64,000 nt of DNA. It comes from Ampullaceana balthica. Taxonomy: Eukaryota > Mollusca > Gastropoda > Lymnaeidae. Positions 46,030-56,684 of this stretch are shown here, piece after piece. Under the pieces are notes generated by a model. It worked only from the letters and a program-made list of their open reading frames with translations, was not told the origin of the DNA and ran no database searches. The translations under genes were made by a program, and so were the position numbers. Numbering within the stretch: the first letter of the stretch is position 1; each line of letters begins with the position of its first letter. The stretch lies in assembly GCA_944989445.1 (NCBI GenBank), contig CALYLW010000566.1:248001-312000 (forward strand), in the 5' to 3' direction.

Positions 46030-49000
46030 TATTCATCCAGTCTCCTGGTACTAAGAAACACGGCTCCTATCTATCATCCAGTCTCCTGGCACTAAGAAAC
46101 ATGGCTCCTATCTATCATCCAGTCTCCTGGTACTAAGAAACATGGCTACTATCTATCATCCAGTTTCCTGGTACTAAGAAACATGGCTCCTATCTATCAT
46201 CCAGTCTCCTGGTACTAAGAAACATGGCTCCTATCTATCATCCAGTCTCCTGGTACTAAGAAACATGGCTCCTATCTATCATTCAGTCTCCTGGCACTAA
46301 GAAACATGGCTTCTATCTATCATCCAGTTTCCTGGCACTAAGAAACACGGCTCCTATCTATCATCCAGTTTCCTGGTACTAAGAAACACGGCTCCAATCT
46401 ATCATCCAGTCTCCTGGCACTAAGAAACATGGCTCCTATCTATCATTCAGTCTCCTGGCACTAAGAAACATGGCTTCTATCTATCATCCAGTTTCCTGGC
46501 ACTAAGAAACACGGCTCCTATCTATCATCCAGTCTCCTGGTACTAAGAAACATGGCTACTATCTATCATCCAGTTTCCTGGTACTAAGAAACATGGCTCC
46601 TATCTATCATTCAGTCTCCTGGTACTAAGAAACATGGCTTCTATATATCATCCAGTTTCCTGGTACTAAGAAACATGGCTCCTATCTATCATTCAGTCTC
46701 CTGGTACTAAGAAACATGGCTTCTATATATCATTCAGTCTCCTGGTACTAAGAAACATGGCTCCTATCTATCATTCAGTCTCCTGGTACTAAGAAACATG
46801 GCTTCTATATATCATTCAGTCTCCTGGTACTAAGAAACATGGCTCCTATCTATCATTCAGTCTCCTGGTACTAAGAAACATGGCTTCTATATATCATTCA
46901 GTCTCCTGGTACTAAGAAACATGGCTCCTATCTATCATTCAGTCTCTTGGTACTAAGAAACATGGCTTCTATATATCATTCAGTCTCCTGGTACTAAGAA
47001 ACATGGCTCCTATCTATCATTCAGTCTCCTGGTACTAAGAAACATGGCTTCTATATATCATTCAGTCTCCTGGTACTAAGAAACATGGCTTCTATATATC
47101 ATTCAGTCTCCTGGTACTAAGAAACATGGCTCCTATCTATCATTCAGTCTTCTGGTACTAAGAAACATGGCTTCTATATATCATTCAGTCTCCTGGTACT
47201 AAGAAACATGGCTCCTATCTATCATTCAGTCTCCTGGTACTAAGAAACATGGCTTCTATATATCATCCAGTTTCCTGGTACTAAGAAACATGGCTCCTAT
47301 CTATCATCCAGTCTCCTGGTACTAAGAAACATGGCTACTATCTATCATCCAGTTTCCTGGTACTAAGAAACATGGCTCCTATCTATCATTCAGTCTCCTG
47401 GTACTAAGAAACATGGCTTCTATCTATCATTCAGTCTCCTGGTACTAGGAAACATGGCTTCTATCTATCATTCAGTCTCCTGGCACTAAGAAACATGGCT
47501 CCTATCTATCATCCAGTTTCCTGGTACTAAGAAACATGGCTCCTATCTATCATCCAGTTTCCTGGCACTAAGAAACACGGCTCCTATCTATCATCCAGTT
47601 TCCTGGCACTAAGAAACATGGCTCCTATCTATCATCCAGTTTCCTGGCACTAAGAAACACGGCTCCTATCTATCATCTAGTTTCCTGGCACTAAGAAACA
47701 CGGCTCCTATCTATCATCCAGTTTCCTGGCACTAAGAAACATGGCTCCTATCTATCATCCAGTTTCCTGGCACTAAGAAACATGGCTTCTATCTATCATT
47801 CAGTCTCCTGGCACTAAGAAACACGGCTCCTATCTATCATCCAGTTTCCTAGTACTAAGAAACATGGCTCCTATCTATCATCCAGTCTCCTGGTACTAAG
47901 AAACACGGCTTCTATCTATCATCCAGTTTCCTGGTACTAAGAAACATGGCTCCTATCTATCATCCAGTTTCCTGGCACTAAGAAACACGGCTCCTATCTA
48001 TCATCCAGTCTCCTGGTACTAAGAAACACGGCTTCTATCTATCATCCAGTTTCCTGGTACTAAGAAACATGGCTCCTATCTATCATCCAGTTTCCTGGCA
48101 CTAAGAAACACGGCTCCTATCTATCATCCAGTTTCCTGGTACTAAGAAACATGGCTCCTATCTATCATCCAGTTTCCTGGCACTAAGAAACACGGCTCCT
48201 ATCTATCATCCAGTCTCCTGGTACTAAGAAACATGGCTCCTATCTATCATCCAGTTTCCTGGCACTAAGAAACATGGCTCCTATCTATCATCCAGTTTCC
48301 TGGCACTAAGAAACACGGCTCCTATCTATCATCCAGTTTCCTGGTACTAAGAAACATGGCTACTATCCATCATCCAGTTTCCTGGCACTAAGAAACACGG
48401 CTCCTATCTATCATCCAGTTTCCTAGTACTAAGAAACATGGCTCCTATCTATCATCCAGTCTCCTGGTACTAAGAAACACGGCTCCTATCTATCATCCAG
48501 TCTCCTGGCACTAAGAAACATGGCTCCTATCTATCATCCAGTCTCCTGGTACTAAGAAACATGGCTCCTATCTATCATTCAGTCTCCTGGTACTAAGAAA
48601 CATGGCTCCTATCTATCATTCAATCTCCTGGTACTAAGAAACATGGCTCCTATCTATCATTCAGTCTCCTGGTACTAAGAAACATGGCTCCTATCTATCA
48701 TTCAGTCTCCTGGTACTAAGAAACATGGCTCCTATCTATCATCCAGTTTCCTGGTACTAAGAAACACGGCTCCTATCTATCATCCAGTTTCCTGGTACTA
48801 AGAAACATGGCTCCTATCTATCATCCAGTTTCCTGGTACTAAGAAACATGGCTCCTATCTATCATCCAGTTTCCTGGTACTAAGAAACATGGCTCCTATC
48901 TATCATCCAGTTTCCTGGTACTAAGAAACATGACTCCTATCTATCATCCAGTTTCCTGGTACTAAGAAACATGGCTCCTATCTATCATCCAGTTTCCTGG

Positions 49001-49314
49001 TACTAAGAAACATGGCTTCTATCTATCATCCAGTTTCCTGGTACTAAGAAACACGGCTCCTATCTCTCATCCAGTTTCCTGGTACTAAGAAACATGGCTT
49101 CTATCTATCATCCAGTCTCCTGGTACTAAGAAACATGGCTCCTATCTATCATCCAGTTTCCTGGTACTAAGAAACATGGCTCCTATCTATCATCCAGTTT
49201 CCTGGTACTAAGAAACATGGCTCCTATCTATCATCCAGTTTCCTGGTACTAAGAAACATGGCTTCTATCTATCATCCAGTCTCCTGGCACTAAGAAACAT
49301 GGCTCCTATCTATC
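46030..49314. repeat. 41 bp minisatellite, about 80 copies (3.3 kb)
   Basis: The unit is CTCCTGGTACTAAGAAACAT then GGCTCCTATCTATCATCCAGT. Variants differ at a few positions: GGTACT/GGCACT, CATGG/CACGG, CTCCTAT/CTTCTAT/CTACTAT, CTATC/ATATC, CATCCAG/CATTCAG, TCTCC/TTTCC. Between about 46620 and 47260 two variants alternate regularly, giving an 82 bp higher-order unit. Outside that block other local variant runs occur. No long open frame is produced. Confidence 0.96.
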
Positions 49315-49875
49315 GTACATCCGTGTCCAAGTTTTATTTGGATCTTTTTAAATATTTTTTTTAACAAAGCAATCATGCCCCAGTCTTTAATAAACAGATA
49401 ATTCCTCATGAAACTCGCATTCTTATTTCTGCTGGGCATTTAAACATAACAAAAGAACGTCATATTTATCACCACCATATTACCGTTCTATTTCCTCTTG
49501 GTCATGTTTAAACAATATTAAATCGTATATTATTATGCGGCATAGAAATATTTATAAAAAATCTATAAGATTCGTATTTTTTAAACATATAATAGTTAAG
49601 ATCCTACATGATTTTAAAAAAAACATTGTGTTGACATAGTTAAATGATCATCGACTTTATAGCATGATTATGAAGATGGGATGAAGCCAGGGGCTGCAAG
49701 CTTCAACTTAAAATGATTGGCCATCAGAGACCATGTGGTCAACACCTTATGACGGGCTGTTGTCTAAATTGATGAAAATAATAGATGGGGCTGATAGTGG
49801 AATTCAGTTTGAGCGTCGTTGTGGAGCAATATAGGAAAATATTCTTATCATTAACATATTTCAAGATAAAGAGAA
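49315..49875. other. No gene recognised
   Basis: AT-rich, no supported feature. If the receptor gene continues leftward on the minus strand, this and all DNA to the left would be intron. Confidence 0.4.
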
Positions 49876-50008
49876 TAGGAAAAAATTCGTACCTTGAGCA
49901 AATGTCAGTTTTATGCAAATGAGAAAACATTCTTACCTTGGGCAAGTGTCATTGTAAAATGAGGAAACATTGTTACCTTGAGCGAGTGTCAGTGTAAAAT
50001 GAGAAAAC

Positions 50009-50645
50009 TAGGGCTGCGGAAACTAACGATTAATTTCTCGATTAATCGTTACAAAATTTAACGATTAAATTATTTTTAACGATTAATCGACCTATCACTT
50101 ACAAATTAATGAAAGTCAAAAAGTAAAAAAATAATAATTTTAAAAAAAAATAGTGGCCGATAAATAATAACAAATTTCCTTACGATTACACGAACATTTT
50201 GGTTTTAAACTATTGACTGACGGGAATGTTCCAAATGAGGACAGCTCTTCTGATGAATTAAAGCGTTACAAAATGGAGATGAAAGTTTCTGAATCCATTA
50301 ACCCTCTACAATGGTGGAAACTTAATGAACACCGATGTCCGATAATGTCATTCCTTGCCAAGACCGTTTTGTGCATACCAGTTACCTCAGTTCCATGTGA
50401 ATGATTGTTCGGCTCGGCTGGTTATATTGTGAATGAGACCCGCTCATCACTTGAACCAAATAATGCCAACGCACATGTCTTTTGTGTAGTTGGTTAAAAG
50501 ATGACATACAAAGGAGACATTCCAGTGTTATTTAGACTTATGAAATCATAAATTTTTATTTTTTGCTTTCATCGAAATTAACGAAATTAATCGTCAATTT
50601 TTCGAAAGTTAAAGATTAAATTTAAATTAATCGTTAACAGCCCTA
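50009..50645 (+). mobile_element. hAT element copy H1-a, internally deleted, with perfect 8 bp target duplication
   Basis: Termini are TAGGGCTGCGGAAACTAACG and (complement of the right end) TAGGGCTGTTAACGATTAAT. The flanking GAGAAAAC is repeated exactly at 50001-50008 and 50646-50653. Inside, 50213-50404 followed after one TGA by codons to a stop at 50495-50497 encodes the hAT C-terminal dimerisation region: [20 protein letters not shown], then IPVTSVPCE, stop, LFGSAGYIVNETRSS. The BED finger and catalytic core are deleted. Copy H1-b at 60716 keeps the opposite end of the protein. Confidence 0.93.
50213..50497 (+). pseudogene. hAT transposase C-terminal dimerisation fragment
   Basis: The fragment reads [13 protein letters not shown], then [19 protein letters not shown], a UGA in place of a sense codon (50402-50404), then LFGSAGYIVNETRSSLEP and a natural stop at 50495-50497. 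This is the hAT family dimerisation domain, including the conserved WW and the P.TS.P.E motif. The stop makes it a pseudogene. The fragment starts after a deletion that removed the rest of the transposase. Confidence 0.9.
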
Positions 50646-50703
50646 GAGAAAACATTCTTACTTTGTGCAAATGCCAGTGTAAAATAAAAAAAAACATTCT
50701 TAC

Positions 50704-51103
50704 CTTGAGCATATCTGAGCAGGAAACAAACGACCGAGCCAAATATAAACTCCTGCATGAGCATGGGTATCAAGGTGAAGGGCATACAGAAGACGGCCAG
50801 CAGCAGGTCACTTATGGCCAGGTTCAGCAGGTACATGTTGGTGATGGTGCGCATCTTCTTGTGCCGGACCAAGGTCAGGATGACCAGCGTGTTGCCGAGC
50901 ACCGACAGCAGGAAGATGAGTCCGTACGGAATGATGATGAAAGGGCTGACGGCGTTGGAGCCCTTCTGGTTGACGCACGCGTTGATGTACTGCTGCCGTG
51001 TGGCGTTCTCGATGCCCAGCTGGAGCGCACGGAGGGTCTCGTTGGTGTGGTTGTACTCGCGGTCACAGGACTTAATGTTTGGGGGTTGCTGTGGGTTGTC
51101 CAT
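50704..51103 (-). CDS. First coding exon of a cholecystokinin/sulfakinin-type neuropeptide GPCR (partial)
   Basis: This exon encodes about 133 residues of a class A receptor for a neuropeptide at the plasma membrane. Residues 1-53 are the extracellular N-terminus with N-glycosylation sequons NHT (18), NET (21) and NAT (33). TM1 spans about 55-79 with the conserved GN (N71), TM2 about 90-112 with LAISDLLLA (D99). FCMPFTLIP, FIFGS and C126, the expected TM3 disulfide cysteine, follow. The TM2-loop signature is closest to cholecystokinin/gastrin and sulfakinin receptors, which couple to Gq/Gs in other animals; other peptide receptors cannot be excluded. The exon closes at CTCAAG|GTAAGAATG, a consensus donor in phase 1. 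The start at 51103 has A at -3 and G at +4. TM3-TM7 exons were not found to the left. Confidence 0.85.
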
Positions 51104-51142
51104 CGTGGTGCTTTGGTGGGCAGGAAGATGTCAATCATTCAT
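51104..51142 (-). promoter_or_regulatory. Upstream ATGs in the receptor leader
   Basis: Two ATGs precede the receptor start if this DNA is transcribed leader. ATG at 51142-51140 opens a three-codon uORF (stop 51133-51131). ATG at 51138-51136 opens an 87-codon frame that overlaps the receptor start out of frame and ends at 50875. Such uORFs commonly lower translation of the main frame. Whether the leader is contiguous here or spliced cannot be told. Confidence 0.45.
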
Positions 51143-51605
51143 GGTCAGATAACAAGCACTGTCATGCGGATGCTTTGATACATCACCTAGTTTGTTTGTA
51201 ACTCTTCACATAGGAAATGTTGGTGGGAAAACTGAAATAGAAGTGAGACTTTGTTAATTTGTATATCTGTGCTGCTTTAAATTTTGCTCCATATTTGCAA
51301 AACAAAGACGCTAATTTTTGTTGTATGGTTATTAAAGCAGTAAAAGAAATAATAACTAAATGATTTAAGATGTAATTTCAAATTGTTTGATTATTTATTG
51401 TTATCAGGTGTTTTTTTTGTCCAATCAGCAGTCAGTGAGCCATTGCAGGCCTGTCTGTTAAGGTATGAGAAGCGCTGTTGTTAACTGTTGTTGGTATGTC
51501 AATGTGTTCATGAGTTGAGATGTCATGGGCTGAGTGAGGGGGAAGGGGGGTATTCAGGATAGAGAGAAGAGTGAACACAGAGCGAACAAGGAGAATAAAG
51601 ACATG
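51143..51605. other. Upstream region of the receptor exon, no feature resolved
   Basis: It should hold 5' UTR, intron or promoter of the receptor gene. No clear TATA box, initiator or acceptor could be assigned. A 74-codon minus frame at 51432-51656 has no domain. Confidence 0.35.
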
Positions 51606-52058
51606 TGTTGCGTTCTGGGTTCTGGATAAAAGGAGACAAGTCTCGACTCTTGTCAATGGATCATATAATCTTTATTAGTCAGCAACATATGTACATCAAT
51701 AGCTTCAGGTACACAAACGTAATCTTTCACAAGGACCTTACTCCTAAGTGCGTACACTTTGCTGTAACCTCGAGCACACCTCGATGTGTTACCAGCTAGT
51801 CGAACTACACTCGATCACTCCATCGCTTCTATACTAAATGTCCAGCCCTAAGAAGGACTATGGACCTCCGCACTCGCTAGTCTTCATACCTCTCTCTCCT
51901 CTCTGTCACACACCCACTATTTATACCACAACACGGCTCTCTAACTTGCATACCGGGTGAATACAATTACATCATTATTGACAAGTGAACTCTTGTCACG
52001 CACGCCTTGAGCCGACTCACACACTGGCTCACAACAATCTCACAACAATCTCACAACA
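51606..52058 (-). mobile_element. Candidate solo LTR, about 450 bp
   Basis: On the minus strand it starts TGTTGTGAG and ends CGCAACA, giving TG...CA boundaries. In proper order it has a TATA box (GGTATAAATAG; plus-strand 51918-51927), a downstream leader region, and a polyadenylation signal AATAAAG (51670-51676) about 65 bp before the 3' end. The first 27 bp contain three tandem TTGTTGTGAGA-like words, so the exact left terminus could be 52036, 52047 or 52058. No target duplication was recognised (flanks ACATG and ATCAT) and no internal gag/pol lies on either side. The superfamily is not assigned. Confidence 0.55.
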
Positions 52059-52425
52059 ATCATTCGCAGTGATTCTCATACCCTGACAACATGTTTGGAG
52101 TGTTTAGCTACAAGACGAAGTTTTTCAGTGTTAGGATGTTGGAGATATCTCAGTTATTGCTATCTGACTTTTAGACCAGTATTACTGCATTGGTGATTGC
52201 ATTAGAGATACATGTCTACTATTTTGCTACTACGTTATAAAGATTGTTGATATATATATTGCTAAATTACATGATACGCTGGTGTTTAGGGCTTGCTATT
52301 TTACCCATTACGATACGATACGCTGGTGTTTAGGACTTGCTATTTTACCCATTACGATACGATACGCTGGTGTTTAGGGCTAGCTATTTTACCCATTACG
52401 AACGGCAGAGTCAGTTTCGACATAA
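52059..52425. repeat. Unrecognised DNA with 44 bp tandem repeat
   Basis: About 52270-52400 has three copies of a 44 bp unit: CGATACGATACGCTGGTGTT, then TAGGACTTGCTATTTTACCC, then ATTA. No gene. Confidence 0.8.
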
Positions 52426-52873
52426 GGGGCCGTCCATACATGACGTCACGCGATTTTGGCCGATTTTGATCTAACCCCATCCCACCTTCGTCACACATCG
52501 TCACAAAAACATTGACCCCCCCTCCAATATTACGTCACAAAGCTTTGCCGCCCCCTCCCCCCATAAAAGCCATATTTTCTATTTGAAATTTGAAGTTGTG
52601 TTTCAAATCACATTTTTGTCATTTAAGTATATACTTAGTGTGAGGCTGCAGGCCGCAATCTAATATCGCAACACGCGCGACGCCATTTAAACCTTTCTTA
52701 AAAATAAATTGTAAGCAATAAAATAATTAAGAGGAACTTTTATTTAAAGTTGCGCGTTTTGATTTCACGTCACATTTCTTTAACTCCACCACCCCCCCTC
52801 GTCACAGTTGTTAACACATGTGTGACTCCCCCCCCCACCACCCTAGGTTGTGACGTCATTTATGGACGGCCCC
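52426..52873. mobile_element. PIF/Harbinger-like MITE, 448 bp
   Basis: Near-perfect terminal inverted repeats: GGGGCCGTCCATACATGACG then TCAC on the left, and the complement of GTGACGTCATTTATGGACGG then CCCC on the right. They are flanked by TAA at 52423-52425 and 52874-52876, the trinucleotide duplication typical of PIF/Harbinger. C-rich subterminal tracts sit on the inner side of both termini. No transposase. Confidence 0.85.
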
Positions 52874-52876
52874 TAA

Positions 52877-54429
52877 CATAACACGGGCGACCGGGGGAGA
52901 TATAACACAGTCCCACATGATCCAATCGTGCCGCGCGGGATCACTAACTGGGATCAGAAATAATGGAGTCAACATGACCACACACGAGAGTCCTAAGGAC
53001 CTGGACTGTGGCCATCAATCTAACTCACTCACCGACTTCATTAAACTGTGATGAGACAAGGGTTTCTTGGAGGAAAGTGGGGCTGGGGTGGGGGGGGGCT
53101 GGGGCCACACGTTCAATCCGCGACAAAGTTCGAATTAGTTTGAAAGATCGGACGTTACTCGCTTGATGTTGATTGTGGTTGTACGTAGGAATGTTTGGAG
53201 AATAGACATATTTAGGATTATTTATGAATCCTTAGCCCCATTCCGTATCTCGGCATATGGTACAGGGTCAGCAGTCAGCTTTAGACCCCCCCCCCATTCC
53301 GTATCTCGTCATATAGTACAGGGTCAGCGGTCAGCTTTAGACCCCCCCCCCATTCCATATCTCGTCATATAGTACAGGGTCAGCGGTCAGCTTTAGACAT
53401 TTCCTGCAATTTTCCCGTGTAGCTGAAACCAAACACCTCCCCCCCCCCTTAACCGAATATGGACGTTCGTCGAATCTATATGTATAGTTGTGTAGTCTTT
53501 CATTCCAACTATTTGTTTAGGGGGCAGCGGGGAGAAGGGGGGGGGTGAGAGGAGGGACAAAATAAACAGTAGGGTGAGCAATGTACCCCACACCTCCCTC
53601 CCCCCCCCCATCCCGTTTGTCAATATTATATCTTTAATGTCCCCTTCCCATCGGTTGATTGGTTGGTACTTGGTGAAATTTTAATTCCAGACTTGACTTT
53701 GTTCACACTCGCCCCTCTAGGACGAAGCTCAGATTAGTAAACGACTTCTTCACCCTTCCCCCACCCCACCCCTCTCAATGAGGGTGGACGCCCCCCCCCC
53801 TAAAACCAAGGAGTGGTGTGGATATAAGACTCCCCGTCGTATTCTGTTTATCTAACTGATGACGTAAGTCATTCGTCCAACGGAGAATTTCGCACCGAGA
53901 TTATCTCTCTTTACAAAGGAATTATATTCGGTCCAAAGGAAAGTGGCTCGCGTTGCATTGAAATATCTTTATCCACGGCGAACAACAGACATCTAGGTCT
54001 ACTAAAGAAATGTCATAAAGTTTACGTTACAAACTAAATTTTTTTAAAATGTTTATTTACTTATATTTTCTTTATTCTGGTAGGCTCTTCTGTTTAAATT
54101 ATCATTCACTTTCTGTGTTTTTTATAAAAAATCTTTTCTTATAATTTAACTTATGATATTTATTATTTTAAAATTAAATCACCAATAAACTCAAATCATT
54201 TTCAAACAGATTATTAAAACAGGTAAAGGGTAAAGCGTTTCTGCTTTAATCTGTAGCGACTGACATTGTTTTTTGTGCATTGAAACTCTTCTGTATGTTT
54301 TCAACGTTCTGCTTAAAATTAGTTGGACTACATTAGTTGGTTAAGATTAGTGGAAAAACACTAGTTAAGTAATATAAGTTTGACAAAATTCGTTTTGAAA
54401 TACATTTCTAAGAGGGATTTTCTTTTGTG
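52877..54429. other. No gene recognised; 58 bp tandem repeat and C-runs
   Basis: About 53240-53400 has three units of roughly 58 bp (CATTCCGTATCTCGTCATAT, AGTACAGGGTCAGCGGTCAG, CTTTAGACCCCCCC). Several G/C homopolymer runs (53080-53100, 53545, 53605, 53790) mark the stretch. Open frames are short and lack domains. Confidence 0.6.
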
Positions 54430-54431
54430 TG

Positions 54432-54665
54432 TTAATGCCCACAATACAATCAATGTTAAGAGGGGCATTTCGTTTAGGCCACAATACACACAATTTAAAT
54501 GGCGGCATTTCGTTTAGGTCACAATACACACAATCTCAATGGCGGCATTTCGTTTAGGTCACAACACACACAATCTCAATGGCGGCATTTCGTTTAGGTC
54601 ACAACACACACACATCTTCATGAAGGTTGGCATTGTGCTTATGTCACAGCACACACAATCCCTTC
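54432..54665. repeat. 40 bp minisatellite, about 5 copies
   Basis: Units contain GGCGGCATTTCGTTTAGGTC and ACAATACACACAATCTCAAT; the outer copies are diverged. Confidence 0.85.
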
Positions 54666-54912
54666 ATTGTGAAGGGTTTTTAAATGTTTGCCTTTCTTTT
54701 ACAACAAGGCCCCTGTAAATAAACTTTATAATATTCCCTCACGTTTTTTACACAACGTTGGTGCGCTATTAAATGATGTGAACTAATATGTAACATAATT
54801 GACTCCTGCCATGTCACTGCTAATAGGGTATGTCATATTTCAAACGGAAAACGTCATAATTCATCGTGACGAGTTTTATTCAAAAATTTTCGTGTAACAA
54901 TGTTTTAATGTT
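54666..54912. other. No gene recognised
   Basis: Nothing supported. Confidence 0.4.
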
Positions 54913-55197
54913 GGGGACGCGGTGGTCGAGTGGCAGTGCGCTCGACTGCCGTACCGATGGTCACGGGTTCGAATCCATGTCAAGGCAAGGATTTGTTCCC
55001 GGGGCCTAGGGCGTCCCTGAGTCACCCAGCTCCGAATGGGTAACTAACACTAGTTAGGCGGCTGGGTAATGCGTGGAACCCACACAACCGTGGCCTGTAA
55101 ACGCTGCATCACTTTCCAACAGATTATCTGTCATGGTCTGTGGACGCAATTATCTTCTGCTTAGAAGGAGTGTCTGTATTGATAAGGTAAAGATAAA
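54913..55197 (+). mobile_element. tRNA-derived SINE, family A, well preserved
   Basis: The head GGGGACGCGGTGGTCGAGTG gives an A box (GGTGGTCGAGTGG), and the B box GGGTTCGAATCC is intact at about 54966. The body matches the copy at 16379. The tail GACGCAATTATCTTCTG, AGAAGGAGTGTCTGTATTGA and GATAAGGTAAAGATAAAG matches the 3' tail of the LINE at 19180-19440. With intact Pol III boxes this is the better preserved of the two. Confidence 0.92.
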
Positions 55198-55446
55198 GCC
55201 TAAATAAGGAAGAATCAATATTTTCTCAATTTTTTTCGCGTAATAAAAATTACCACCCAGTTTTATTTCTTGTTCAAGTCTAATTATAAGGAGTCTTAAA
55301 TTAACGAAGCAAATATCAGATAATATCATTCCTTCTCAATACACCTAAATACCAAATATTGAATCGTATCTTAAATTAAATTTGCCCACCTTAAAACCAC
55401 GGATATTTCTAATAATAGATTTGCGCCATTTTATGAAATAAAAATA
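55198..55446. other. No gene recognised
   Basis: AT-rich, nothing supported. Confidence 0.4.
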
Positions 55447-55702
55447 ATTGGCATACTTTCGTCTCGAGAGACGATGGTGCATCACCGTTGAGTTGGGTTG
55501 CATTTCCTCGAGTGGCTTTTCAGTCCTATCCTTGAGTGACAGTCTTTACCACAGTTTTAACACACGAGTTCCGTGCTTCCAGATGTTTTGGCCTTTCTCC
55601 TAGCTCTTCTGTCTGTAGTCTCCTCCATCCTTCGCTCCTCGGCTACTATGAAGCCCTCTTTGACAACTGTGCGCCACGTAGATCGGTCTTCTGCCTTACA
55701 CT

Positions 55703-56684
55703 CAGAGGCGTAACTAGGTCTTTGGCGCCCTTGGCTAATTTATTTTTGGCGCCCTTGATAAGTTGATAAGTTTTAGCTTGCGATTTTTTTTTCATTTGTT
55801 AGAAAAAATAATTGAATTTCTCTTATTTTATTTATGAAAATAATTAAAATATTATAATGGTTTAAATGAAATATATTTAAGTATAATTAATTATTCACTT
55901 TTTTGTTATCGAGGATAAAAGGGAAATACAGTCGGATCTCGCTAAGTCTAACTTCCCGAAGTCAAAAACCTCCCAATATTGAATTAATTGTTAGGTCCCG
56001 GCCAAATTCCATAAGACTAATGTATTTTAGATCTCCTTAACTCCAAGATTTTTGGCTTTCAAATTCTCTTAGTCGAATTTTTCCAAGGCGTTTGGGTTAT
56101 TATTCTGGAGTGACATTTCATAACACGTGTTCCTGAGAGCCATGTAAATGGACGTAAAATCTTATCTTAGTGCATTCCACTAGGGATTAAGCGACCTTTG
56201 CAAGTACAAAAAATGACTAAGACAAGAAAAAGAGTGGTAAATAATTCGCGTTCATTTGCTGCATGCTGTGACTCATTTTTTTAAAAAGAAAAATCTTACT
56301 CCCCCCATCCCACTGTGGAGAGAGTAAAGTGGGGGAGGGGAGGGAAGGTGTCTCCTCTCACGGGCTTGTGTTGGCATGTCAGAGCCAGTTGGCTTCTTTT
56401 CATATGAAACATCCGACACCGACTCTCTTTCCTTTCAAGCCTTCTAGCCAGCTGCCCCCTCTCAATATCTACATTGTCCTTGATTAATCTGTGCCTATTA
56501 CGCCATTTTCCCTAACTCAAAAACTCCGTAAGTCGATTTTTTTTCAGGTCCTTTTGAGCTCGACTTAGAGAGGTCCGACTGTATTTATTTAAATACACAT
56601 TAAAAAAATTAGAGATTTAGTGGCGCCCTTTTCAGCTGGCGCCCTTTGCAACTGCCCCGATGCCAACCCGTTGTTACGCCACTG
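55703..56684. mobile_element. hAT element, 982 bp, inserted in the RTE LINE
   Basis: The left terminus is CAGAGGCGTAACTAGG and the right end GTTGTTACGCCACTG (complement CAGTGGCGTAAC). The flanks CTTACACT are duplicated exactly at 55695-55702 and 56685-56692. Inside each terminus is a GGCGCCCTT block also seen in the 146 bp MITE at 39022. No transposase frame is present. About two thirds of its length is a nested pogo/Tigger-like element (55929-56581). Confidence 0.92.
55929..56581. mobile_element. pogo/Tigger-like MITE, 653 bp, nested in the hAT element
   Basis: Termini are CAGTCGGATCTCGCTAAGTC and (complement of the right end) CAGTCGGACCTCTCTAAGTC, flanked by TA at 55927-55928 and 56582-56583. 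This TIR type and TA duplication are those of pogo/Tigger elements. Inner subterminal blocks with CTAACT and AAGTCGA words repeat on both sides. No coding sequence. Confidence 0.9.

Larger units (their letters stand above)
49876..50725 (-). repeat. Tandem array of about 42 bp units containing a splice donor
   Basis: Five units (spacing 40-44 bp) share, on the minus strand, a GCTCAAG|GTAAGAATG-like junction followed by TTTTC. The first, nearest the exon, is the true exon end (GT at 50703-50702). The others put GT just after 50662, 49977, 49937 and 49893. The unit beside the exon (50662-50704) is 42 bp, so reading through it stays in frame with the receptor and adds 14 residues. A hAT element (50009-50645) split the third unit. 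Confidence 0.8.

Noticed and set aside
50663..51178. 171- and 131-codon plus-strand frames opposite the receptor exon
   Set aside because: Antisense shadows of the GPCR exon; no domain of their own.
54913..54990. A functional tRNA gene
   Set aside because: Intact A and B boxes, but the 285 bp body and LINE-like tail show it is a SINE.
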